Origin: Myxococcus sp. CA023
GTDB lineage: Bacteria > Myxococcota > Myxococcia > Myxococcales > Myxococcaceae
DNA: 36,787 bases
Assembly: GCF_010998615.1 (NCBI RefSeq)
Contig: NZ_JAAEAH010000091.1
Location: forward strand, 1 to 36,787
Reading direction: 5' to 3'
The stretch's first letter is position 1. Every line of letters starts with the position of its first letter. The notes below the pieces were generated by a model that made no database searches, was not told the origin of the DNA, and saw only the letters and a program-made list of their open reading frames with translations. A program made the translations under genes and the position numbers. Positions 1 to 8,487 of the stretch are shown here, piece by piece.

Positions 1-44
1 GATGCAGCGTAGTCTCGTGGGCTCGGAGATTGTATAAGAGACAG
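1..44 (+). other. Residual Illumina/Nextera library adapter (non-genomic)
   Basis: Bases 12-44 match the Nextera Read 2 transposase adapter from GTCTCGTGGGCTCGG through the mosaic end TATAAGAGACAG, with one G missing at about position 30. Bases 1-3 (GAT) fit the end of the P7 primer, and bases 4-11 (GCAGCGTA) sit exactly where the 8-base i7 index lies. From memory this is the adapter form of a Nextera XT v2 index. Genomic sequence therefore starts at about 45. Any reading frame starting inside this stretch is artificial. Confidence 0.95.
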
Positions 45-46
45 GT

Positions 47-913
47 CCCCACGTCTTCGCCGTGCTGCTCGCAGTGGCCGCGTTGCTGGGCGCGGGAGGC
101 GCGCTTCATGTGCAGGGCCTCTTGCCCGCGCGCGTGCCCTCCCCCGCCACCCCGTTCAGCTACCACGACTACGAGAAGGTGCTGCGGCACGTGCGCCCGG
201 ACGGGGACGTGGACTTCGCCTCGGTGGGGCGCGAGCGCAAGACGCTGGACGGCTTCGTCGACTCGCTGGCGTCGTTCTCCCCCCACAACCGCCCGGACGT
301 CTTTCCCACGCCGGAGGACGCGCTGGCCTACTGGCTCAACGCCTACAACGCGCTCGTGCTCCAGCAGGTGGTGGACGGCTACCCGTACCTCGAAACCGTG
401 CAACAGCCCATGCTGGGACGCTTCTTCTGGGGCCGCTCCTGGACGGTGGGCGGTGAGCGGCTGACGCTGTGGGCGCTGCACAACCGCGTGCTGCGCCGCG
501 AGTTCGCCGACCCGCGCATCCACCTGGCGCTCTTCCAGGCCGCGCGCGGGGGCCCCCGGCTGGACGGCTCGCACTTCCAGCCGGAGTTCCTGGACTCGCA
601 GCTCAACGAGGCCGGACGCCGCTTCGTGGGCGACCGGCGCAACGTGCGGCTGGAGCGGGACACCGTCTACCTGACGTCGCTCTTCGAGGAGTACAGCGAG
701 GACTTCCTCGCCGCGCTGCCCGAGGGCCGCGGCGGCAACGTGCTCCAGTTCGTCTGGGCCTTCCTGCCGGACACCTGCGAGGAGCGCCCGGGCTGCGACA
801 CCCGCAGTGACCTGGACCGCGCCTGCGGCCCCCGGCTGGACCAGTGCCGCATCGCCTTCATGGCACGGGACTGGACGCTGCCGGACGCCGCCGCCCGGCC
901 CGCGCGGCCCTGA
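47..913 (+). CDS. DUF547 domain-containing protein, 5' truncated
   Basis: The open frame runs into the adapter, so the true N-terminus is missing. A GTG at 62 could serve as a start but has no ribosome binding site, and the frame stays open upstream to 45. The visible N-terminus is hydrophobic (residues like FAVLLAVAALLGAGGAL), fitting a signal peptide or membrane anchor. The DUF547 signature AYWLNAYNALVL lies near residue 95, followed by the family's expected WxxGG, HxxLR and C-terminal LF..Y..DF segments. Family members are mostly exported proteins of unknown biochemical role. The tail has several cysteines (CEERPGCDTR), consistent with an oxidising compartment. It ends 6 bases before the convergent ATPase gene. 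The family call is firm and the function is unknown. Confidence 0.85.
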   Translation, partial: PHVFAVLLAVAALLGAGGALHVQGLLPARVPSPATPFSYHDYEKVLRHVRPDGDVDFASVGRERKTLDGFVDSLASFSPHNRPDVFPTPEDALAYWLNAYNALVLQQVVDGYPYLETVQQPMLGRFFWGRSWTVGGERLTLWALHNRVLRREFADPRIHLALFQAARGGPRLDGSHFQPEFLDSQLNEAGRRFVGDRRNVRLERDTVYLTSLFEEYSEDFLAALPEGRGGNVLQFVWAFLPDTCEERPGCDTRSDLDRACGPRLDQCRIAFMARDWTLPDAAARPARP

Positions 914-919
914 GCCGCC

Positions 920-3745
920 TCACGTGGGCACACGCTCGCGCGGCCGCGCGGCGCCGCGTCCTGATGAAGCGTCCGTGTCGTCCTTGCGCTGCCGCAGCCA
1001 CTTCTCCAGCCCCACCACCGGCAGCACGACCGCGCCCACCAGGATGGACAGGCCCACGTCCTCCAAGCCCAGGGGCGCGGTGCCGAACACGCGCTGCATG
1101 AAGGGCAGGTACATGAAGGCCACCTGGAGCAGCACCAGCAGGCCCATGCCCACGAACACCGAGCGGTTGCTGAAGAGGCCCACCTTGCGCACCGAGCCCA
1201 TGAGGCTGCGGCACATGAACAGGTAGAACATCTGGAAGCTGATGACAGTGTTCACCGCCATCGTCTGGGCCTCGGCCAGCGCGTGCGCGTGTCCCGTGCG
1301 AGGAATGTCCCGGAGGTACTCCCACAGGAAGAGGCCGATGGCGCCCGCGGCCATCAGCAACGCCACCAGTCCGGTGCGCATCACCACGAAGCGGTTGAGC
1401 ACCGGCGCCCCGGGGTCCCTGGGTGCCCTGCGCATGACGTCCGGCTCCCGGGCCTCGAAGGCCAGCGGCAGCGCCAGTGACACCGTGGCCACCAGGTTTA
1501 TCCAGAGCAGCTGCGTGGGCAGCATGGCCATCAGCGGCACCAGCCGTCCATCCACCTCCTGGATGGGGAAGAGGGACACGCCGAACAGCAGGATGAGCGC
1601 CAGCCCCAGGTTGGTGGGCAGTACGAAGGCCAGCGACTTGATGAGGTTGTCGTAGACGCGCCGCCCCTCCTCCACCGCCGCGACGATGGAGGCGAAGTTG
1701 TCATCCGTCAGCACGATGTCCGCCGCATCCTTCGCCACCGCCGTGCCGGTAATGCCCATGGCCACGCCGATGTTGGCCTGCTTGAGCGCGGGCGCGTCAT
1801 TGACGCCGTCTCCCGTCATGGCCACCACGTGCTGCCGGCGCTGGAGCGCGCGAACCAGCCGAAGCTTGTGCTCGGGCGCCACCCGCGCGAAGACGTTGGA
1901 GCGCAGGGCCACCTCCTCCAGCGCCACGTCATCCGTGGCGGCCAGCCGCGCGCCGGGGATGCCCTCCTCCCCCGGCTTCAGCAGCCCCAACTGCGCGCCG
2001 ATGGCCGCCGCCGTGGAGGGGTGGTCACCGGTAATCATCTTCACGGTGATTCCCGCCTCGTGGCAGGCACGCACCGCGGCCATGGCCTCTTCCCGAGGCG
2101 GGTCAATCATCCCCTCCAGGCCCAGCAACCGCAGGCCACCCTCGACGTCCTCCATGCGCAGCGCGGCGTGTGACACCGATACCTCCCGCTGTGCCACCGC
2201 GAGCACCCGCATGCCCTGCCGCGCCAGGCCGTCCACTTCCGTCAGCACCAAGCTGGACGAGCAGCCCTCCTCCAGGATGCAGCGGCGCAGGACGACTTCC
2301 GGCGCGCCCTTGAGCAGGATGCGGCGGCCGCCCATCCCGTCGTCGTGCAGGGTGGCCATGAACTGGTTCTCCGACTCGAAGGGGATGGCATCCACGCGCG
2401 GGTGCGCTTGCCGGGCGTCGTCCACGTGCATGCCCGCCTTCTCCGCCGCCACCAGCAGCGCGGCCTCGGTGGGATCGCCCGTCATGTCCCACTGTCCATC
2501 GCGGGGCTGGAGCGCGGCGTCGTTGCACAGCGCGCCCGCCAGCAGCAGCTCACACACGTCCAGCGGCGGCGCCACCAACGGCTGGCCCCCCCGTGTCAGC
2601 GCCCCCTTGGGGGAGTAGCCCACGCCGCTGAGCGCGTAGCGGCCATGGGCCGTCCACAGGGCCTGCACCGTCATCTCGTTGCGGGTGAGCGTGCCCGTCT
2701 TGTCCGTGCAGATGACAGTGGTGCTGCCCAGCGTCTCCACCGCGGGCAGTTTGCGGATGACGGCACGCCGGGCGGCCATGCGTTGCACGCCAATGGCCAG
2801 GGCGATGGTGACGATGGCGGGCAGTCCTTCTGGAATGGCGGCGACGGCCAGCGTAATCGACACCACGACGGCCTCGCTCACCGCGTAGCCACGCACCAGC
2901 CCCACCACCAGCAGCGCGGCGGAGATCACCAGGATGCCCAGGGTGATGTACTTGCCGATGACGGCCAGCGCCTTGGTGAGCGGTGTCTGGAGGTCGGTAG
3001 CCTCGCGGAGCAGCGTGGAGATGCGGCCCAGCTCGGTGGCCTGCCCGGTGGCCACCACCACCGCGGTGGCGGAGCCGGACGTCACCAGGGTGCCACCGAA
3101 GAGCAGGCTGGCCCGGTCTCCCAGCTCCGCGTCCTCCGGCACGGGCGCCACGGCCTTCTGCGCGGGCACGGACTCGCCCGTGAGCGCGGCCTCCTCCACC
3201 GTGAGGTTGCGCGCGGAGAGCAGCCGCATGTCCGCGGGCACCTTGTCACCCGGCGCCAGCTCCATGACGTCGCCCGGCACGCCCTGCGCCGCGGGGACCC
3301 GCAGCTTGCGGCCCGCGCGAATCACCGTGGCGTTCTCCGGCACCATGCGGCTGAGCGACTCAATGGCCTTCCCCGCGCGGTACTCCTGCACGAAGCCGAT
3401 GAGCGTGTTGAGCACCACCACCGCGGCCACCACCAGCCCGTCCGTCACCTTCCCCATGATGACGGCCAGCACCGCGGAGGCGATGAGCACCCAGATGAAG
3501 GGGCTGTTCACCTGCCGCCACAGCAGCTTCAGCGGGCCGTCCCCCTGGGCGCGCTCCAGCACGTTGGGCCCATGGCGCGACAGGCGCTCACGCGCTTCCT
3601 CGTCCGTCAGCCCTTCGGCCGTGCTCCCGAGCGACGTCAGCACCTGGTCCGGTGGCAGCGCGTGCCACGGGGGCTTCGTGCCAGCAGACGGTCTGGCGGG
3701 CGCTGGTGCATCCGGTCGTTCGGGTGCGGCGGGCGGGTCTTTCAT
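920..3745 (-). CDS. Cation-translocating P-type ATPase (type II, CtpF/PMR1-like)
   Basis: An inner-membrane ion pump of 941 residues, the usual length for P2-type ATPases. The ATG at 3745 is chosen because GGAAGGAG lies just upstream. The frame is open further upstream but lacks conserved sequence. In order: a cation-ATPase N-terminal domain (about 27-70), TGES of the actuator domain (189-192), PEGLP in M4 (305-309), DKTGTLT with the phosphorylated Asp348, KGAPE nucleotide binding (479-483), GDGVND (645-650) and six C-terminal membrane helices. The family exports Ca2+ or related cations. M6 reads LLWINLVATVSLALPLAFE, with Thr754 where SERCA has the Ca2+-binding Asp800. M5 has Leu715 where SERCA has Glu771. 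Substrate is therefore uncertain: P-type ATPase is certain, Ca2+ is not. Confidence 0.95.
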   Translation of the reverse strand: MKDPPAAPERPDAPAPARPSAGTKPPWHALPPDQVLTSLGSTAEGLTDEEARERLSRHGPNVLERAQGDGPLKLLWRQVNSPFIWVLIASAVLAVIMGKVTDGLVVAAVVVLNTLIGFVQEYRAGKAIESLSRMVPENATVIRAGRKLRVPAAQGVPGDVMELAPGDKVPADMRLLSARNLTVEEAALTGESVPAQKAVAPVPEDAELGDRASLLFGGTLVTSGSATAVVVATGQATELGRISTLLREATDLQTPLTKALAVIGKYITLGILVISAALLVVGLVRGYAVSEAVVVSITLAVAAIPEGLPAIVTIALAIGVQRMAARRAVIRKLPAVETLGSTTVICTDKTGTLTRNEMTVQALWTAHGRYALSGVGYSPKGALTRGGQPLVAPPLDVCELLLAGALCNDAALQPRDGQWDMTGDPTEAALLVAAEKAGMHVDDARQAHPRVDAIPFESENQFMATLHDDGMGGRRILLKGAPEVVLRRCILEEGCSSSLVLTEVDGLARQGMRVLAVAQREVSVSHAALRMEDVEGGLRLLGLEGMIDPPREEAMAAVRACHEAGITVKMITGDHPSTAAAIGAQLGLLKPGEEGIPGARLAATDDVALEEVALRSNVFARVAPEHKLRLVRALQRRQHVVAMTGDGVNDAPALKQANIGVAMGITGTAVAKDAADIVLTDDNFASIVAAVEEGRRVYDNLIKSLAFVLPTNLGLALILLFGVSLFPIQEVDGRLVPLMAMLPTQLLWINLVATVSLALPLAFEAREPDVMRRAPRDPGAPVLNRFVVMRTGLVALLMAAGAIGLFLWEYLRDIPRTGHAHALAEAQTMAVNTVISFQMFYLFMCRSLMGSVRKVGLFSNRSVFVGMGLLVLLQVAFMYLPFMQRVFGTAPLGLEDVGLSILVGAVVLPVVGLEKWLRQRKDDTDASSGRGAARPRERVPT

Positions 3746-3989
3746 CCGGTGGCTCCTTCCGATGCAATCTGGCAACGGTCGCGCGCATCTCCACCTGGGC
3801 AGTGGGCGGGTGGACATCACACGGCCCTCCAGGGCCATTGTTCCGGACCGAGAGGGAAAGAAAGGCGCCCGTGAAGCCGGCCCCGGGTTGAATCCCCCAC
3901 GGCTCTCCGCACCCCGAGGACGCCTGCCATTGACACTGCGACTGCAATCACTCCGCAACGGACAATGGATCCGGGAGGTGCAAGTGATT

Positions 3990-4010
3990 GTGAAGCAATG
4001 GAGGCTTCAC
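3990..4010 (-). terminator. Short inverted repeat downstream of the oxidoreductase gene
   Basis: GTGAAGC (3990-3996) and GCTTCAC (4004-4010) form a perfect 7-bp stem with a 7-base loop, 33 bases past the stop of the minus-strand oxidoreductase and ahead of the ATPase gene. There is no clear U-run. It could be a weak terminator or processing site. The rest of 3746-4042 shows nothing I recognise. Confidence 0.35.
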
Positions 4011-4042
4011 CCGCCGTGTCCTCCGGGATGGGAGGGGAGCAC

Positions 4043-5128
4043 TTACGGCTCGGAGGACAGGCGAATCCACTGGCGCTCCGCATGTGAGCGCCGGGCCGCA
4101 TCCAACACCCGTTGGTTACGCCAGCCGTCCTCCAGCGTGGCCGCGTCCTCCACCGAGGCGCGGCCTTCGCGCAGAGCCTGGGTGAATGCGCGGGCCAGCA
4201 GCAGGAAGCCGTGCGCCCACTCGTTGTCTGGCAGGCCGGGTGGAAGCGGCGGTTCCTCGGGAAGCGCCACCCGCTCCCAGGCACGTGCCCCCACCGTGGA
4301 GTGCCACAGCTCGCGGCCCTCCACGCGCAGGCCCCCGCGCGCGCAGGACACCTCGACGCCGTGCACGGGCTTGCCGGGGGACACCATCGACATCTCGATA
4401 GCGGCTGTCGTCGCACCGAAGCGGAGCAGCAGCCGCGCCTCGTCGTCGCTCGTCACCGGGCGAGACTGTCCCGTGAGCGCATCTGGCCGCTCGGACGTGT
4501 GCGTGGCCAGCTCGCCCAGCACCTCGTCGGGCTCGGCGCCCAGCATGAAGCGCAGCGTGTCCACCGCGTGCGAACCGATGGCGCCCAGGAGGCCGCCTCC
4601 TTGCGACGCGTCCGACCACCAGTCCCACGGCCGCTCCGGCGAGGCGCGGTTGTCGTTGCGATAGAAGACACGCGCGCCGCGCACCGCGCCCAGCTCACCA
4701 GAACGCAGCAGGGCTCGCATCCTCTGCCGCGCGGGCAGGAAGCGCAGCTCATGGTCCAGCAGCGCCAGGACACGCCGCTCACGGGCCGCGTGCCACATGG
4801 CCTCCGCTTCCCTCGCATCCAACGCGGTGGGCTTCTCACACAGCACCGCCTTGCCCGCCTCCAGCGCGGCCAGGGTGATGTCCCGGTGCAACGCGGGCGG
4901 CGTAGAGATGCACACGCACGTCACATCCGGCCGTGACACCACCTCACGCCAGTCCGTCGTCACATGCGGCACGCCCAACTGCCGGCCTGCCTCCTCCACC
5001 TTCTCGCGCCGCGCACTGGCCAGGCTCACCACCTCCACGCCCGGCAATGCGCGCAGCGCGGGGATTTGCGTGGTGCGCGCGAAGCCCGCGCCAATGACAC
5101 CCATTCGAACCGTGCGTGCCGTGGACAT
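4043..5128 (-). CDS. Gfo/Idh/MocA family oxidoreductase
   Basis: A cytoplasmic NAD(P)-dependent dehydrogenase-like protein of 361 residues. The N-terminal Rossmann fold shows GVIGAGFARTTQIPAL near residues 10-25, and the family's EKP motif is in VLCEKPTALDAREAE near 95-110, where the Lys is usually catalytic. The C-terminal alpha/beta domain carries WWSDASQGGGLLGAIGSHAVD, typical of the family. Start chosen at the ATG preceded by AAGGGAGACAGAA; a longer open frame upstream (to 5215) has no such site. Members oxidise or reduce sugars, inositols and similar polyols, but the substrate cannot be read from sequence. It stands alone on its strand, divergent from the HEAT-repeat genes across a 123-base gap. 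Confidence 0.92.
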   Translation of the reverse strand: MSTARTVRMGVIGAGFARTTQIPALRALPGVEVVSLASARREKVEEAGRQLGVPHVTTDWREVVSRPDVTCVCISTPPALHRDITLAALEAGKAVLCEKPTALDAREAEAMWHAARERRVLALLDHELRFLPARQRMRALLRSGELGAVRGARVFYRNDNRASPERPWDWWSDASQGGGLLGAIGSHAVDTLRFMLGAEPDEVLGELATHTSERPDALTGQSRPVTSDDEARLLLRFGATTAAIEMSMVSPGKPVHGVEVSCARGGLRVEGRELWHSTVGARAWERVALPEEPPLPPGLPDNEWAHGFLLLARAFTQALREGRASVEDAATLEDGWRNQRVLDAARRSHAERQWIRLSSEP

Positions 5129-5251
5129 TTCTGTCTCCCTTGAAGCGATGACGCGACGCGCAGGCTGAGTTCTGGGTGTCCCCATTGCCAAGGCCCTTAA
5201 ATTCAAAGTATCCAAGAATTCGCAGGATTCACCGATTCACCCCCTCCCCTG

Positions 5252-6421
5252 ATGACTTCCAGAAACCTTCGTTGGACCGTGGCCGCAGGCGTCTTGCTGG
5301 TTGCGGCGGCCGTGGCGTTGCTGTGGCCACGGACCGACCCCTCTCTTCCCGGCGAGCCCGTATTGGCCGAGCCCTCCCCCTCGGCGGCCTCCGGGCCTCG
5401 CGGCCCGCCCGGTGTCGGCACCCCAGGCGCCACGCCCTCAGAGCCCGAGCCCGCGGTGGAGCAGATCCCCATGCCTGGGTGCTGGGACGGCCTACATGCC
5501 TTCGACGCCTCGGTGTCCATGGACTCGTTCCGGCAGGCGCTGACGACGGCCGTCGGCAACGGCGACCGGTACCTGGCGGCGTACCTCCAGGAGCGGCTGA
5601 CGGAGCTGGTGGGCAACGACGCGACCCGCGCGCTCCAGGTGCTGGAATGGGCCAAGAGCGCCAGTGGACCGGAGCTGAGCATCTACATGGACGCGCTGAA
5701 GGCCGCGCCCGCGGTGCACGCGCCGCAGGTGGCGCAGAGCCTGCTGAAGATGGGCGAGGACCCGGGCGCGCCCTTGCAGACTCGCTCCGCCGCGCTGGAT
5801 GCGCTGGAGACACAGCGGAAGCTGACGCCCGGAGACATCCAGCGGCTCAAGACGCTGGCGCTGAACGAGACGCTGGACTCCACCGCGTGGGTGGCCACGC
5901 GCACGCTGGGCCGGGTGATGAAGGAGGACTACGAGCGCACCGGCACCTTCGCGCCCTACTGGAAGGAGCTCCTGGACATCGGCGGCACGTCCGACGACAT
6001 GGCCGTGCGGCTGCTCGCGCTGGAGATGCCGTCGTATTCGAACCCCGTCATCGGCGCGGAGTCCTTCGACTCGCTCAAGCGCATCCTCTCCAGCGACCGC
6101 GAGCGGGACGTGCGGGAGATGGCGGCCTTCCGACTGGGCGTCACCAGCGAGCCGGAGAAGGCGATGGAGATCCTCCGCGCCGCCTTCCTGGCCGAGCATG
6201 ACCTCTGCGTGCGCTGGGCCATCTTCCGCTTCGCCGTGCGCGCGGGCGGCGACAAGGCGCTGCCGATGCTGGAGCAGTTCGCCGCGAAGGACCCGCGCTT
6301 CACGCAGGACTACCTGGAGTTCCAAGCCCTCTATGCGTCGGGCACGGTGGACTTCGCCCGCATCTGGCTGGGCAAGCGCGAGCACCACAACTGCCTGGTC
6401 GAAGAAGGAGCGCCGCACTGA
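5252..6421 (+). CDS. HEAT-repeat protein with N-terminal membrane anchor
   Basis: 389 residues. Residues 7-26 form a single hydrophobic segment after two arginines (TVAAGVLLVAAAVALLW), which fits a signal anchor or uncleaved signal peptide. A Pro/Ser/Gly-rich linker follows to about residue 70, then an all-helical body with repeated paired helices (such as QTRSAALDALETQRKLT and VREMAAFRLGVTSEPEKAMEILRAAF) typical of HEAT or PBS-lyase-like repeats. Such scaffolds bind proteins. The catalytic residues of any enzyme family are not seen. No strong Shine-Dalgarno is visible before the ATG. Its stop overlaps the next start (TGATG at 6419-6423), so the two HEAT genes are translationally coupled. The partner is unknown. 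Confidence 0.85.
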   Translation: MTSRNLRWTVAAGVLLVAAAVALLWPRTDPSLPGEPVLAEPSPSAASGPRGPPGVGTPGATPSEPEPAVEQIPMPGCWDGLHAFDASVSMDSFRQALTTAVGNGDRYLAAYLQERLTELVGNDATRALQVLEWAKSASGPELSIYMDALKAAPAVHAPQVAQSLLKMGEDPGAPLQTRSAALDALETQRKLTPGDIQRLKTLALNETLDSTAWVATRTLGRVMKEDYERTGTFAPYWKELLDIGGTSDDMAVRLLALEMPSYSNPVIGAESFDSLKRILSSDRERDVREMAAFRLGVTSEPEKAMEILRAAFLAEHDLCVRWAIFRFAVRAGGDKALPMLEQFAAKDPRFTQDYLEFQALYASGTVDFARIWLGKREHHNCLVEEGAPH

Positions 6422-7407
6422 TGTCCCCCCTGTCGATGAAGCGAATGGGGCGCGCGGCGCTCCTGGTGGCCCTTTCATCCCTGATGCCCGTGACGGCGCG
6501 CGCCGAGGCGACGCTCCGCCCCGCGCAATGCACGGTGCAGGGCATGCTGGATGACGTGCGCGTGGCGATGAAGAACGGCTCCCCCGCGCTGAAGCGCTAC
6601 GTGAAGATGCGGCTGAAGGAAGCCGCGCTCGCCATGCCCGCGGAGTCCCTGCTGGCGGCGCTGCAAGGTGAGCGGGCCCCGGAGGTGCTGGAGGCCCTGG
6701 GCGCGGCCCTGGCCACCAAGGCGAGCAACGCGGAGAACCCGGGCCTCATCCAGCCGCTGCTCGCCCGGGCCACCGGGGATGCGGACCCGGCGCTGCGCGC
6801 GGCGGCGGTGCGGGGCCTGCGCGGCGTGCCCTCCGTCGAGTTCATGGAGAAGAACGGCGGCGTGGTGACGTACGAGCAGCTGGTTCGCGACGCATCCCCC
6901 GAGGTGCGCGCGGCGGTGGCGGACAACATCGTCTCCGAGAGCGCGGACGTCTACAGCGGCCATGACCGCCGGGTGTCGGAAGCGGCGGTGTCAGTGGCGG
7001 CGGCATCGGAAGACCCGGCGGTGGCGGCGAAGCTGCTGCGCGAGGTCTCCATGGAGGCCGTGGGCCACGAGGCGGTGGAGCAGGTGACGCGTCAACTGCG
7101 CTCGGAGAACCCAGAGCTGCGCGCGGCGGCGGCCACGGCGCTGGGCGGCGTGCCCAGCGGCGCGTCCGCGGGCGCGCGGGGCTCTCTGGTGGACCTGTTC
7201 CGCGAAGACAAGGACCCGGCGGTGCGCAAGGCGGCGCTCCAGGGGATTGCCCGGCTGGGGCAGGCGCACGCGGTGCCCGTGCTGGAGTCCTTGCGCGGCG
7301 TGGACCGCGCCATGGACGCGGAAATCGACGCCTGGGTGTCCGTCCTGAAGCTCAACCTCCAGGAGTGGGAGCTGGTGCTGCGCGAGAAGCAGCGCCGCCG
7401 GAGGTGA
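6421..7407 (+). CDS. Exported HEAT-repeat protein
   Basis: 328 residues with a cleavable-looking signal peptide: basic start, hydrophobic core ALLVALSSLMPV, then ARAEA near residue 30. The rest is a run of HEAT units, with recurring RAAAVRGLRGVPS, RAAVADNIVSES, RAAAATALGGVPS and RKAALQGIARLG at roughly 30-70 residue spacing. It starts within the stop codon of the preceding HEAT gene and ends about 50 bases before the secreted M23 peptidase gene, so the three form one likely transcript. A role as periplasmic scaffold, or as inhibitor or chaperone for the peptidase, is inference from position only. Confidence 0.87.
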   Translation: MSPLSMKRMGRAALLVALSSLMPVTARAEATLRPAQCTVQGMLDDVRVAMKNGSPALKRYVKMRLKEAALAMPAESLLAALQGERAPEVLEALGAALATKASNAENPGLIQPLLARATGDADPALRAAAVRGLRGVPSVEFMEKNGGVVTYEQLVRDASPEVRAAVADNIVSESADVYSGHDRRVSEAAVSVAAASEDPAVAAKLLREVSMEAVGHEAVEQVTRQLRSENPELRAAAATALGGVPSGASAGARGSLVDLFREDKDPAVRKAALQGIARLGQAHAVPVLESLRGVDRAMDAEIDAWVSVLKLNLQEWELVLREKQRRRR

Positions 7408-7457
7408 CCCCTGCTTCACCGCAGTACGCAGCGCTACACCAACGAGGGAGTCTCTTG

Positions 7458-8006
7458 ATGAAGACGATGAAGCTGACCATGGCGGGCCTGGTGCTCGCCG
7501 CCGCGGGCTGGGCCACCTCTGTCACGGCCGCCACGGCCGTGGGTCCCATCTGCGACGCTGCCGCGCGCGTGGGTTCCACGACGTACTACTCGTGCTCGGG
7601 CAGCAGCCACAACGCGCTCGACATGAGCAACGGCACCTGCAGCGAGTGGAACCACCGCGGGATGATCAACGTCAGCCGCTACTACGCCTACTACGGCGGC
7701 TGTGCGAACAACTGCAGCGGCGGCACGACCTGCAACGGCGGCGCGGGCAACTACTACGTCGTCACGGGTGGCAGCGGCTGGGACTTCCGCCAGCTCCACC
7801 TGAACTCCAACGTCTCGTCGGGCTCCAAGACGTGCGACCGCTGCGCGCTGGGCCTTGTGGGCTCCACGGGCAACTCCACGGGCGCGCACGTCCACGCGGA
7901 CAACCGCCAGTACGGCACGCGCAAGACGGCCTGGTACACCAGCGTCGGCACCACCTGCGGCTCCAGCGCGAACTGCAGCAACCGCGTCGGAACGCCCACG
8001 CTGTAG
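7458..8006 (+). CDS. Small secreted cysteine-rich M23-family metallopeptidase
   Basis: 182 residues. The ATG is chosen for the preceding GAGGGAG. Residues 1-24 are a signal peptide (LTMAGLVLAAAGWATSVTA). The mature part has the full zinc-peptidase set of family M23 (lysostaphin/beta-lytic type): His51-x3-Asp55 (HNALD), His114 in QLHL, and His144-x-His146 (HVH). Relatives cut glycyl or D-Ala bonds in peptidoglycan peptides. At about 155 mature residues it is little more than a bare catalytic core, with no binding domain. Ten cysteines (32, 46, 61, 82, 86, 92, 126, 129, 167, 173) suggest up to five disulfides. It follows two HEAT genes. A bacteriolytic role in predation is plausible but inferred. 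Confidence 0.82.
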   Translation: MKTMKLTMAGLVLAAAGWATSVTAATAVGPICDAAARVGSTTYYSCSGSSHNALDMSNGTCSEWNHRGMINVSRYYAYYGGCANNCSGGTTCNGGAGNYYVVTGGSGWDFRQLHLNSNVSSGSKTCDRCALGLVGSTGNSTGAHVHADNRQYGTRKTAWYTSVGTTCGSSANCSNRVGTPTL

Positions 8007-8037
8007 TCGCTCCGCGGCCTGCTTCACCCACACCCCG

Positions 8038-8071
8038 CCCCGTCCCGGTGCCGCGATGCACCTGGACGGGG
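8038..8071 (+). terminator. Rho-independent-type terminator after the M23 peptidase gene
   Basis: CCCCGTCC (8038-8045) pairs with GGACGGGG (8064-8071). Inside it GGTG (8047-8050) pairs with CACC (8059-8062) around an 8-base loop. TTTCTC follows immediately. It lies 31 bases past the peptidase stop. Confidence 0.75.
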
Positions 8072-8091
8072 TTTCTCATGCGGCCAGCACC

Positions 8092-8470
8092 TCATCCAAC
8101 GTCCGACGGATCCACCAGCGACGGGTCGAACCACACATCCAAGTAATCCCCCGCGAACAAGAATCTCCAGCCAGGGGGAAACCCGAGAAACTTTAAGACA
8201 CCAGGGCAATGCTGCTCGAGATGAGCAATGTGCATCGGCGCGAAGAAGTCTTTGTCCGCCGTCCCCTGGGTAAGCAAGCCTGACCGACGCTATATCTTCG
8301 ATTCTGAGCCCAGGGGGACATCTCTTTGCGCTGACGGAGTCGGCAAGGATTTCAACACACATGGAGGCTTCTATTCCAATGAAGATCAACGACCGTCGCG
8401 TCACGGAAATGCGGCTCCGACCCGAGGAGCCAGCAGTCATCGCATCTGCATCAATGATCTCCATGCGCAT
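8092..8470 (-). pseudogene. Frameshifted remnant resembling an immunity protein
   Basis: On the minus strand, one frame from an ATG at 8470 gives protein-like sequence to about 8290 (ending RIEDIASVRL). The neighbouring frame then continues as LTQGTADKDFF and on to PPGWRFLFAGDYLDVWFDPS before a stop at 8092-8094. The two pieces join naturally within about 8263-8292, suggesting a frameshift in a gene of about 120 codons. The C-terminal piece resembles, from memory, immunity proteins of polymorphic toxin systems (Imm33-like); I cannot confirm the family. The short second frame alone (61 codons from a TTG at 8277) could instead be a small real gene. GC is well below that of the surroundings. Confidence 0.35.
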
Positions 8471-8487
8471 CCCATACGGAATTCACC

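Noticed and set aside
30..464. Open frame starting inside the first 44 bases
   Set aside because: It starts in adapter sequence and is a shadow of the DUF547 frame.
2345..3874. Long plus-strand open frame opposite the P-type ATPase
   Set aside because: High-GC antisense shadow. The product is His/Arg-rich without domain logic, while the minus strand encodes a complete ATPase.
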